In this document: positions 1-9,836 of the stretch, one piece after another
Layout: every line of letters starts with the position of its first letter
Position numbering within the stretch: position 1 is the stretch's first letter
Assembly: GCA_036940085.1 (NCBI GenBank)
Contig: JALLBK010000331.1
Coordinates: forward strand, 1 to 27,988
From: Discostella pseudostelligera
Taxonomy: Eukaryota > Bacillariophyta > Thalassiosirophyceae > Thalassiosirales > Thalassiosiraceae
Direction: 5' to 3'
Length of the DNA stretch: 27,988 nucleotides
Position numbers and translations under genes: made by a program
The notes under the pieces: generated by a model
Told to the model about the DNA's origin: nothing
Seen by the model: the letters and a program-made list of their open reading frames with translations, nothing else
The model's database searches: none

Positions 1-383
1 CTTGGCTAGAGGATCGAGGTGGCAACAATGGGCAATGGCTTGGCAGGAGCAGGAGAGGAAGGAGGGAGCGGCAGCAGGAGCTGTTGCTATGGGAGCAGGA
101 GTATCGTAGATAGGAGCAGTATCAGTATCAGTAGTTCAAGTGGCAGTGGCTCATGGTGATAGTGATGGTCACGTGGCTGGACAGTATGCGATGGTCTGCG
201 ATGGTGCCTTCAGATTCAGTAAAGGGTAGCCGGCGGGTGACTTCCTGCCACTTTCGCCACATCATCGCCACACTTTTTTTCTTCCCGCCATTTTCGTCGG
301 CGGCCTTCGCAACAACTTCTGTTGTGCCCGCCAAGCAAGAGATGTTGTGCCCACATCATAGAGGTGTAGATAAAAAATACAGC
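1..383. other. Left-edge intergenic sequence and upstream region of the first HA gene
   Basis: No gene can be supported here. Positions 1-150 hold purine-rich GGCAGGAGCAGGAG-like sequence with short open frames on both strands that lack a start codon and a recognisable product. The segment 153-383 is open in frame with the HA gene downstream, but I treat it as upstream sequence. The tandem paralogue aligns well only from about the codon at 384 onward, and 281-290 contains a candidate promoter element. A gene ending to the left of the window cannot be excluded. Confidence 0.4.
281..290 (-). promoter_or_regulatory. Candidate E2F/DP-type site upstream of HA gene 1
   Basis: The + strand reads CTTCCCGCCA, which is TGGCGGGAAG on -. 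This matches the TTTSSCGS-type E2F consensus core (GGCGGGAA). It lies about 95 bases upstream of the preferred start at 384. A similar element (TTTTGGCGGGA) lies upstream of the tandem paralogue. The assignment is from consensus only and such short words occur by chance. Confidence 0.25.
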
Positions 384-3300
384 ATGACCAAGGCACGGCG
401 ACGGAAATCCTCCTCCCGCCCACAGCAGCCTCCTGTCCAAGCGGCCGCCGACGGCGAACAGGAGCAACAGCAGCATCAAACTGGGCATGTTCCTACAGCT
501 GACGTCATAGTAGTAGCTGGTGAAAATTCAAGTAATATTGACCTGCCTGAGCCGCAGCCGCAGCCAGTAGCATTGCTCGACGGTGACGGCGACGGTGACG
601 GTGCAGGTGGGTCGTCGGCGCCAGCATCTTCTTCATCATCAAAATGTCCAGCACCCGCGGCGGACGCAGAGGATGTCGTTGTTGCTGCCACTACTGCCAA
701 GAAAGATGAGGCCATCAGCGTAGACACAAGCGATGATATCAAACAACAACTTGATAACCAAAATAACAACACCAAGATGAAATCATCTGGCGAGGCCGCC
801 GCCGCTGCCGCTGCACCGCCAATGGTGCATCAGCCAGCGCCACCCCAACGACTACCACATCCACCACCATCAGTAGCAGCAGCAGCACCACCATCCCAGC
901 CAGTGCTGCTACTGCCTCATCATCATCCCATTGGCACAGCCGACGCTGTTTCATCTACAGCAGCAGCAGGGACGGCATTTCCCGCACATACTACTCTCCC
1001 TCCCTATCCCAAATATCCGATATTGGTGCTGGTGCAGCCATTGCCTCCACCACCTCAGCCACAGCATCAGCATCAGCAAAAATCACAGCAACAGTCGAAT
1101 CAGAAGCAGCCACCACCGCCAGCGCCAGTATTGGTACCCTATTGGCCACATTATCCACCTACACGTCTACCACCACCACCACTAACATCAGCTCCAGCAG
1201 CACCTTCAGGAGCAACAGCAGCACGAGGAGGAATTGTACCCTATCCCCCTAATCATACTCTGCATCGCCTTCCATTTCCACCACCACCACCACCATATTA
1301 CCACCATCCAGCACAAAACACTGCTTCACCCTTTGTACTACCTTCACCCTTCCATCTACTCCTCCCACCACTCAATCCTACCAGTAATGGCAATACTAAT
1401 AATAATAATAATATCCTGCCAGTCTATAAGTACACTACCACTCATCAATCCAAATCATGGAAGGAGATGATAAATATGTTTCAGGAGTTTGTGAAAAAGT
1501 ATGGACATGGAAATGTCTTTGGTAAAGGTGGAATCGGTGGATTTGGTGAAGGCATTATGGGTGTTGGCTTTGGTGGTTTTAGCGTGAGCAGCGTAGGTGT
1601 AGGTGGTGGTGGTGGTGGTGGGAAAGTATTGTCCACCGAGAAAAAGGACAGGAATGCTACTACTAAGAATGAGGAGGCGGAGAAGGAGGGGAAACCATCG
1701 AACGAGGTTACGAGTACGGAGGAGAAGGAGGATAATGACGGTGGGGGATTGGGAAACAAGGAACAAAAGGTCTCGTCGGAAGCAATGAACAAAGTGGAAG
1801 GAGGGGGCAATAATGAGATGGATGATAAGAAGAAGACGACGAAGGAAGAACACGTTGTTGTAGTTCCGGGAGAGAAGAACGACGAGACCAAAATAATGGT
1901 TGCAGTGGACGAGAGTGAAAAGAGTCGTGCCGAGAGCAATAACAAAGACGATGACGGGAAGAATGATGTGGAGATGAGGGAGGAAGGCAATGGCAAGGAA
2001 GAAAAGGAGATTGGCAACAAAGACGACGACGAAGAAATGGCGGAGGCGGAGGCGGACGACGACGAAGATGAAAGGAAACTAACACTGCAATCATGGATTC
2101 GTGAAGTCCGATGGGTCATTCGAGCGGAGGGGCTTGATTATCAGGAGGATACTAAGGGACGAATGATGGTGGAAGGACAGGAACAGGAAGAGGAACAGCA
2201 AGAGCAACAACAAGAAGAGCAGGAGCAGCAGCATCCGCGGTGTGATTCAGAGAATGTTACCGAAGAACGCTTGGCACAGCTCAAATCTTTACCGCACTTT
2301 CCGCTGTTCAATACATCGGTCGTTGCCACCAGTGGGAATGTCGATGGTGACGATGAGGATGGCGGTGCGAGCGACAGCGGCGGGGATGGGAAAATCAACA
2401 AAAACATGAGCAGCTCCAACCGCAACCACCCCCAACAACCTCGTCCAGCATTTCAACAATGGCTCGATGATCTTATGCACTACCGTGCCAAGCACGACGG
2501 TGATTGCAATGTTCCAGTAAAGTATCCCGAATATCCCGGCCTTGGGAACTTTGTCAATCGACAGCGGAGTGAGTATCGCAAATTCATCCAGGGAAAAAGT
2601 TCCTCCATGACGGAGACAAAGATCCGACTTCTCGATCGGGTAAACTTTATCTGGTTGGTTCGCAAATTCCGTGCCGGCATTGGTGGTGGTGGCGGTGGTG
2701 GTCGTGCCGGCAGTGGTGGTGGTGGCGGCGGCGGTGGCGGTGGAAAAGTCACCTGGGAACGCCGATTGCTCGACCTCCAAGCCTACCATCGCATGCATGG
2801 TCATACGAATGTGCCCAAACATTACTCACCCAATCCATCCCTGGGAGATTGGGTCATCGATCAACGGTTTCAATATAAGCGACAGCGCCAGGGGAAAAGT
2901 TCGTACATGACCCCGTACAAGATTGAGAAGTTGAATGCCCTAAACTTCCAGTGGAGTTTGCGCGAGGGCAAACGACCATGGGAGGAATGGATGGATCAAT
3001 TGAGGAAGTATAAGGAAGAGCATGGACATGTCAATGTTTCGTCGAAGTATGAGCCAAACATGGCCCTTGGAAGTTTTGTGAATAATCAACGTACGCGTTA
3101 TCGAGTTTATCAGAGTGCAAAGAGTAAGGGCATCGGCGGCGGAAGAGGAAGTGGAGGTATGACTGAGGAGAAGATACGCGAGCTTGAAGAATTGGGATTT
3201 GTGTGGAATATTCGGGAGGGTTATACGCCGTGGTCTGCTCGTTTGGAGGAACTGCGAGCGTATAGGAGGAGGTGAGTTGGCGTATTATCGATGGGGGTGT

Positions 3301-3522
3301 GTCTCCTTGTGACTCTCCATTTTTATATCATAATATGTTGATGGGTCAATTATTAACAGGTACGGCAACTGCAACGTTCCCGAGAACTGGCCAGAGAATC
3401 CTGCATTGTCGAAGTGGGTAATCGAGCAGCGCAGACTGTACACGTTGTACGGTCAGGGAGGAGGTCAAAAGTGCCAATTGACGGCGGAGCGTGCGAAGCA
3501 GTTGAAGGACCTTGATTTCTAA
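384..3522 (+). CDS. Helicase-associated (HA) repeat protein, paralogue 1 (two exons)
   Basis: Exons are 384-3271 and 3360-3522, giving about 1016 residues. The 88-base GT-AG intron splits an Arg codon in phase 2. Residues 1-340 are low complexity (Pro, Gln, Ala, Ser). From about residue 358 come HA-type repeats (W-x5-L-x2-Y/F-x3-HGH-x-NVP, LG-x-[FW]V-x2-QR-x2-Y, T-x2-KI-x2-L-x3-F-x-W). Four are clean: about 689-762, 789-862, 864-946, and a last one whose second half is encoded by exon 2 (YGNCNVPENW... LSKWVIEQRR). A fifth, first repeat is split by an acidic insert at about 380-567. HA domains are small three-helix, Myb-like units first seen in SNF2 and DEAH helicases. No helicase motor is present here, so a nucleic-acid-binding role is inference. 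The start at 384 is preferred because the paralogue aligns from there; the frame stays open up to an ATG at 153. Glycine runs near 2680-2745 form a linker. Confidence 0.85.
3272..3359 (+). other. Spliceosomal intron in HA gene 1
   Basis: The intron runs from GTGAGT to TTAACAG, is 88 bases long and is phase 2. Splicing joins AG to G to make Arg and continues into YGNCNVPENW, which completes the last HA repeat. Without splicing the frame stops at once (TGA at 3273-3275). The paralogue has an intron at the identical codon. Confidence 0.9.
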
Positions 3523-3979
3523 TATCGTTTCAACTTGTCGGAACCGGCTGCTGTGATTATTGTCCAAATGATGCCTGGCACCACCTCATCGAGTGATGGT
3601 GGATTGGTTCGTAGGGTCACATCAGAGTTCCGCCGTCCGTTCATATTATATATGCATTTACATTTCGAGCTTGTGCAGAAGAAGAAGAAGACTGAATAAA
3701 ATGGATGATTTCCGGTCATCAGGAGACTCGCAATGAATATCTTATACATTGGAAACTAAATACAAAGAGATTTCTTTATCCTACGATACTATCTTCTCTG
3801 CAACTGTTTCATTCCGATGATTGGATTGTAATCTATTTCTGCATGTTCATCTTGATAGGTGGTGAAAGATAGTCCGAACACAAAGATGATCTCAACGTCG
3901 TCATTTATTAAGTAATACCTACTCGAACATGTTTCACTACACTAAATGTTGTCTAATAACTCATCCATCAGAGAGGCTT
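3523..3979. other. Intergenic: 3' UTR of HA gene 1 and downstream end of the LRR pseudogene
   Basis: No gene is seen. An AATAAA hexamer at 3695-3700, 173 bases after the stop, is a plausible polyadenylation signal for HA gene 1. The remainder is AT-rich sequence leading to the end of a relic on the opposite strand. Confidence 0.5.
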
Positions 3980-5338
3980 CTATCCATCTACAAGAAAGGA
4001 CAGAACATTTGGAACGATGACGTTAACCATGCAGAGAGAATCAGTACGACACATCAGATTGCCATTAGATTGTTCTGTAATTTTTGATTTCCAAAGGACA
4101 AGTTCCAAGAGAGGGTCAATATCTTGCGCATGTTCATACTTGGCAAGCTTGGAGTTGATAGACTCAATATATGCATTCTCTGATTTGTTGTTGTCGTTGT
4201 CATTCTCGTTGAGCGAAATCAAAATAGGAATGTGTTGTAGCATGGCATAAATATTTGCCTTCCACACCCTGGACTTTATCGCACCCAACCGCCTTGGGAT
4301 GTTGCATAGAGATCTTTGAAGTTCTATTACTCCACCAATGTCGTAGCAACAAATCCGTTATAAACTGCTCCAGTTCCTCGCAAAATTTAAATGATATCAA
4401 ACCCAGACAGTCCCTGAATGCATCCTGATGAATGTAATTCACGGTGGATGGTATAATGATACGCTCCAGCGATGTGCATTCTCTTAATGCCCCTTCCTGG
4501 ATACACTCCAATCCCTCCCGGAGTTCAACATTCACCAGCTGCGTGCAATTACAGAATGCACATTTTCCAATCTCTTTAACGGTGCAGGGGATGCTGATGT
4601 GCTCCAGCGATGTGCAATATGAAAATGACCATTCACCAATACTCTCCAACCCTTCCTTCAGCTCAGCATTCATCAACTGTGTACATCCACTGAAAATTGA
4701 TGCACCAACCACTTTGACGGTGGATGGGATGCTGATTCGATCGAGCGATTTGCAATCAGTAAATGCCCCTAAATCAATGATCTCTAGCCCTTCGCAAAGC
4801 TTGATGCTCGCCAACTGAATACAGAGACAGAATCCAGATTTACCAATCACTCTGACAGTGGATGGTATGCTGATGCTCTTTAGCGATGTGCAATTCCGAA
4901 ATGCCCCTTTGTCAACCCCTCCCTCAGCTCGACATTGACCAACTGCGTGCAACCATTGAAAGTTAATTTACTAATCACTTTGACGCTGGATGGGATGCTT
5001 ATGATAACTTATGCTCTCCAGCGATGTGCAGTTACCAAATGCCCCCACATCAATCATCTCCAGCCCATCGCACAGTTTGACATTCGTCAACTGCGAGCAA
5101 CCCCTAACCCTAACCCTAACCCAATCACTTTGACGGATGAATCTACTTCGACATGAGTTACCGTGCATGGCATTGCATCGCTTGGCTGCCCCTTGTAGAT
5201 GAAGGGTTGGTCGTCAGTCGTCAGTGGCAAGAGATTTCTGTTGATTCTTATTGCAACAACGGCTCCATCGAAAAATATGGAATATAATTGCGGAAGTGGA
5301 AGGCCTCCCAATGCGTCAATGAATAATGATATTATCAT
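3980..5338 (-). pseudogene. Broken BspA-type leucine-rich-repeat (LRR_5) gene
   Basis: Four minus-strand reading-frame pieces (5338-5087, 5168-4971, 4952-4200, 4288-3980) together match the intact paralogue at 22440-23345 from end to end. The head reads QPFIYKGQ...VTHVEVDSSVKVIG. The middle consists of about 23-residue repeats of the form GAFxNCTSLExIxIPSTVKxIG and xxCTQLxNVELxEGL. The tail ends in VPNVLSFLVDG, against IPQVLSFLLKD in the paralogue. The lesions are a telomere-repeat tract at 5101-5122 that shifts frame, a 10-base insertion at about 5001-5010, a loss of about 10 bases near 4910-4920 with a stop in between, and a further frame change at 4200-4288. BspA-like LRR proteins are usually surface or interaction proteins. 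No single frame encodes a full protein, so this copy is probably dead. An unusual multi-exon structure is a less likely explanation. Confidence 0.8.
5101..5122 (+). repeat. Interstitial telomere-type repeat, C(CCCTAA)3CCC
   Basis: Three full CCCTAA units plus a partial one lie at 5101-5122; on the minus strand they read (TTAGGG)n. TTAGGG is the telomere repeat known for diatoms. The tract sits inside the LRR pseudogene exactly where the intact paralogue encodes the first GACAFRG segment. It replaces that segment with VIGLGLGLGV and puts the gene out of frame. Confidence 0.9.
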
Positions 5339-5623
5339 TGCTATGCTTGGGTAGTACTCTAGGTAGTACTAACTACTAGTACATGTAATTTTCTAAGATT
5401 GTAGTAGGGGTAACGAGCGGTGCGTTGGCTTTTGGTTTTTGGGAAGTACTTCGGTAGGGTGGTGGGTGCACCGGGGCAGCAGGCCGGCCAATTGAATTGG
5501 CGATGCATTCTACGGTGAAACCCTAACAAAAGTCGCTGAAATAGCTCCACTTTCTTGCAGCTGCTCGATTCAGAATGCTTCTGAAAATGCACCACTGCAA
5601 GAGACGTCATTCAGCATGAATCC

Positions 5624-5665
5624 TGCATGCATGCATGCATGCATGCATGCATGCATGCATGCATG
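5624..5665. repeat. (TGCA)n microsatellite
   Basis: About ten uninterrupted TGCA units run from 5624 to 5665. The unit is self-complementary and alternates purine and pyrimidine. GACGTCAT(T)CAGCAT lies just to the left (about 5602-5616) and GACGTCATCAGCAT directly to the right (5666-5679), so the repeat is bracketed by near-identical direct repeats. Confidence 0.95.
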
Positions 5666-5714
5666 GACGTCATCAGCATTATCGTTTTTGGTGGGAGAGA
5701 TGGACTGTTTATTG

Positions 5715-5725
5715 TTTTGGCGGGA
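5715..5725 (+). promoter_or_regulatory. Candidate E2F/DP-type site upstream of HA gene 2
   Basis: TTTTGGCGGGA at 5715-5725 fits the TTTSSCGS E2F consensus. It lies about 235 bases upstream of the ATG at 5960. Assigned from consensus only. Confidence 0.3.
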
Positions 5726-5959
5726 GATAGGGTCTGTTAGTTAGGAGTACGAACCAAAAAAAGGTTACGTATCTTCTATTTCAAAATTTTACTTTAAATT
5801 GCTTAAGTATCTATTTCAATTTCTAATTTTTATTTTAAATATTTTTTTTTTTTTAAGTATCTTTCTAAAGCTCAAGGTCTTTCCGTCATGGACCTGGCCC
5901 ACTGCCCACTACGAAAACTGCACCTCTGAGAGATGTAACCGACCGTCGGACTGTCGGCC

Positions 5960-8900
5960 ATGGACCATGGTCGCCATGGGAAATCCAACCCACAGTATCT
6001 ACGAAGACCCCAGCCAGCCAGCAGCAGCAGCAGCAGCAGCAAGGTGGTCATGACTCATGATGCCACCGCTTCTCCTCCAGAAGCTGACATTATAGATTGC
6101 AATCATTCAAATAATGATGACCAGTCTTCGCTGCCAGCATTTCGCGACAACAATGTCGATGGTTCGCCGCAAGACACTTCGACTGAAGATGTTGTTGGTG
6201 TTACTGCTGCTGATGCCAAGGCAGGCGAGATCACAGCCACCGCCACCGCAGGACAAAGAGTTGATTGCAACCGCAACAACCTCAACAAGATGTATGACGA
6301 TGCTGGTGAGAGTAGTTTAAGCCGCACCCCGCCAATGGTGCACCGGCCGCAAAGACGGCAACATCTTCTGCATGCAGTGTCTGCTGAACCTGGACGAGAT
6401 GATGATGACGACACAGCTCCACCAGCATTTCATTCGCATCATCATCATCCTCAAAATTATAATCAAAATTATCAGTCTAATCATGATTATCATCATCAGT
6501 ATCAGCAGCACTGGCATGAAATTCAATCTCCCCACCCTCCACTGCAGCGGCAGCTTCCGCAGAATCCACAACAACACTGCGAACACCACCACCAGACGAT
6601 GCAGATGCCGATGCAATACCCAACCCAACAACAACTTCATGACGGGGCACATGGAGGAGGAATGCAACAATTACAACAGGAGCATCAGCAACAGCAACAA
6701 CTGCAACCTCCCAGCTGTAGTACCAATCGACATCCTGCACTACTACCACCGCCACGGCGTCTTTCGCAATATCATGAATTCATGCCACCATTACCACCAC
6801 CCCCTCCGCCTCCTACTACCACTTCACCCAATCATCCAGAAGTCACGGTCATGATTCCAACCATTATTGATACTACTCCTACTAAAAGTGCATCTGCTAG
6901 AACAGCCACCATTAATGCAAATGAGAATGTGGGCGATGCCGGCACATTACCGACGACAACTGCCACACCAATGGGATCCACCGTCGCCATTACCAACAAC
7001 CACAACAACCCACAGAACAATTACGAGTATGGTTACGATCAACGACATTATCAATCGCCTGAACAATATCATCAGCATCAGCAGCAGTATCATCACCGCT
7101 ATGAACGTCAGTGTCAACAACCACAACATCATCTACAAAAGTATCATCCATATCATCAACAGCAGCAGCAACAACAACAACAACAACAAAGTTTCCATCA
7201 TTCTCAAACGCAATCAAAAATGTCATCATCATCACCATGGGGGAGTCCGTATCATCCACAGCAATATCCTCACAACTATTATCAGCATGAGCATTCTTCT
7301 CCTTCTCCTCGCGCAAATACTGAGAACAAGTTCAGCAATGAACATAGCGAGCAACATCATCATGCGCAGCAGTATATGCATCATCCATCCTATCCACCAG
7401 TTCCCCAACAGCAACGACCACTGCTACCACCACCTCCTCCACCACCACTACCACCACCAGTTACAGCAATGCTTCTTTCCCTTGTACCAACTGCTGCACC
7501 ATTACCATCGTCTTACAATTATACCCCCGTATCCCCTGAGGAGATATTGCCAGTCTATCGATATACCACCGATCATCAACATAAAACTTGGAAGGATATG
7601 ATTGATTTATTTCATGACTTTGTGAAGCGACATGGGCATGGGGATGTGGAGTTGACGGACAGTAGTACCAAAGGTAGTTTTAGTCAGGAGAAGGGTGACT
7701 GCATGATGAAGAATGTTGACGACGAGGATGAAGCTCAGTTGGTGAAGAAGATTGATGACAGAGAATGCCAGGTGATACATCATACGGACGGTACGAATGA
7801 TGTGAAAAAGGAGGAGAAACTGAGACAAGTTGGCATCATACCGGCCACTGCCAATGCCAAAGAGAGTGATAGTTTCGCCGCGAATGGAAGCGTCAATTCT
7901 GCGGACGAAACCACTACTAGCAAAGGCGGTGCAAGCAACGACGATGAGATACTTCAGGAAGAAAACGAGGATCGCAATGGCGTCGTCGATGTCGGTGAGG
8001 ATGTGGAAGGTGAAGAAGGTGACCTCGACGACGACAGGGATCTAATGCTACGATCATGGATCCGTGAAGTTCGATGGGTCATTCGAGCGGAGGGGCTAGA
8101 TCCGGAAGAGAACTGCTCCTATGCTGATGCTCGACGAAAGCGAATGACGGGGCAGAATCAACAACCACGACATCATCGATGTGATTCAGAGAATATTACC
8201 GAAGATCGTCTGGCGCAGCTCAAATTGATACCACATTTTCCACTGTTGAGTACATCTTTCTTCGTCCTCAACGATGGGGATGATAAGGATTGCGGTGCGA
8301 GCGGCGTTGGGGGTGGGGATGCCAACAGCAACAATTCCAGCCGCGATCAGCAGCAGAAGCAGCAGCGTTCGGCGTTTCAGCGGTGGCTCGGCGATCTTAT
8401 GCATTACCGTGCCAAACACGAAGGTGATTGCAATGTCCCAGTAAAGTTCCCTGAATATCCCGGCCTTGGGAACTTTGTCAATCGACAGCGTAGCGAGTAC
8501 CGTAAATTCATCCAAGGGAAAGGTTCCTCCTTGACTCAGTCGAAGATTCGACTTCTCGATCGGGTAAACTTTGTTTGGTCAGTACGGGGAGGTGGACACG
8601 CATCCTGGGGAAGCCGATTGCTTGATCTCGAAGCCTACCATCGTGTGCATGGTCATACGAATGTGCCCAAAAATTACCCTCCCAATCCACCCCTAGGATA
8701 TTGGGTAAATGAGCAACGGTTCCAATATAAGCGATTGGAGATGGGAAAGAGTTCGTATATGACCCCCCAAAAGATTGAGAAGTTGAATGCACTGAACTTC
8801 AAATGGAGCTTGCGCGTGAGCAATCGATCTTGGGAGGATTGGATGTGTGAATTGAGAAAGTATAAGGAAGAGCATGGGCATGTCAATGTTCCGTTGAAGT

Positions 8901-9348
8901 ATGAGCCAAACATGGCCCTTGGAAGTTTTGTGAATAATCAACGTACGCGTTACCGATTATATCAGATCGAGAAGAGAGGGGAGGGAGGGCAAGAGCAAAA
9001 CAGGCATCCACTCAGCATAACCGAAGATAAGATTCGCGACCTTGAAGATTTGGGATTTGTGTGGAATGTTCGGGACGGTAAAACGGCGTGGTCTACTCAT
9101 TTTGAGGAACTGCGAGCGTATAGGAAGAGGTGAGTAACGTATCATTACCGATTCTTGCGTTTCTCTACCTTCTCTATTCTTAACGTCATTGTGGATCAAT
9201 TATGAACAGATACGGAAACTGCAACGTTCCCGAGAACTGGCCAGAGAATCCGTTACTATCGAAGTGGGTAATGAAGCAGCGCAAGCTGTACAAAAATTGC
9301 CAATTGACGGAAGAACGGGCGAAGCTGCTGAAGAACTTTGAACTATAA
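5960..9348 (+). CDS. Helicase-associated (HA) repeat protein, paralogue 2 (two exons)
   Basis: Exons are 5960-9129 and 9210-9348, giving about 1102 residues. The 80-base intron splits an Arg codon in phase 2, exactly as in paralogue 1. Residues 1-525 are Gln-, His-, Pro- and Asn-rich with long CAG/CAA and CAT/CAC tracts. A first HA repeat begins at about 530 (KTWKDMIDLFHDF...HGHGDV). It is interrupted by an acidic insert and resumes at about 695 with LRSWIREVRWVIRAEGL and NITEDRLAQLKLIPHFPLL. Four clean HA repeats follow, from about 805, 882, 957 and 1043, the last completed by exon 2 (YGNCNVPENW... SKWVMKQRKLY). Stretches of the HA region are nearly identical in DNA to paralogue 1, so this is a tandem duplicate. 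No helicase or nuclease motif is present. The ATG at 5960 has a CCATGG context; a later in-frame ATG at 6050 is possible. A nuclear, DNA- or RNA-binding role is inference from the HA family. Confidence 0.86.
9130..9209 (+). other. Spliceosomal intron in HA gene 2
   Basis: The intron runs from GTGAGT to GAACAG, is 80 bases long and is phase 2 (AG|A gives Arg). It occupies the same codon of the last HA repeat as the intron at 3272-3359. Its removal joins RAYRKR to YGNCNVPENWPEN. Confidence 0.9.
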
Positions 9349-9836
9349 TACCTTAACAGTTGGAGCTCGGTTGCTTTGCTGGGAGTGCGCGTACTCGTAG
9401 GACGCCGATAATAATTCTATATTCATTTTGCATTGATTGGGAAGTCTTGAATTCACTTCGGGCTACTCTTGTCGTCGCACCCAAATAGTGGGTCGGTCAT
9501 TGCCTTGCGTGATAAATTCTTCAGTGAGTGCACTGTCCGTGCATGGAACGAGACATGTGATATGTTTTTGATTCATAGATAACAAACGAAACAAAGTGCA
9601 AAGACGCAATATTTTTTGGGTCTGCATGATAATGTGGCTCTAACGATGGAATAATTCCATAGAATTATTGACACAAGATTAAATAAGAGATATTGCTTTA
9701 TTCCTATCTCATCTGCAAATGTTTTATTCCAAAGACTGTACAAGAACTTGAGCAACAAAACAAATAATGAAAATCTCGAATTTCACGAGTCATACCCCAT
9801 GACTTCAATTTCCCTTTACATCCCTGCCGTCACTTC
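9349..9836. other. Convergent intergenic region
   Basis: This region holds the 3' UTRs of HA gene 2 (+) and of the FAS1 protein gene (-). No gene is seen. It contains a 15-base palindrome, ATGGAATAATTCCAT, at 9646-9660 and AT-rich sequence suitable for polyadenylation on both strands. Confidence 0.5.

Larger units (their letters stand above)
5339..5959. other. Intergenic: upstream region of HA gene 2
   Basis: No gene is seen. The region contains a TGCA microsatellite (5624-5665) flanked by GACGTCAT words, a candidate E2F-type word at 5715-5725, and a strongly AT-rich stretch at about 5755-5870 with a run of T and two copies of TTAAGTATCT. It probably holds the promoter and 5' UTR of the HA gene starting at 5960. 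Confidence 0.55.

Noticed and set aside
153..383. N-terminal extension of HA gene 1 with FFFPPFSSAAFATT, reminiscent of a plastid-targeting motif
   Set aside because: The paralogue has no counterpart, similarity begins near 384, and HA proteins of this layout are expected to act on nucleic acid. The hydrophobic stretch is short and is encoded by pyrimidine-rich upstream DNA that includes a candidate promoter word.
1481..2119. 212-codon antisense frame rich in Ser, Pro and Leu
   Set aside because: It is the mirror of the acidic insert of HA gene 1 (GAN/AAG codons read as Ser/Leu/Phe on the other strand), with no independent evidence.
384..3522. HA gene 1 as a true DEAH/SNF2 helicase
   Set aside because: No Walker A, DEAH or other helicase motor motif appears anywhere in the protein; only HA units are present.
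6867..7601. 244-codon + frame rich in Ile, Asn and His
   Set aside because: It is an out-of-frame reading of the CAT/CAA/CAG repeats of HA gene 2.
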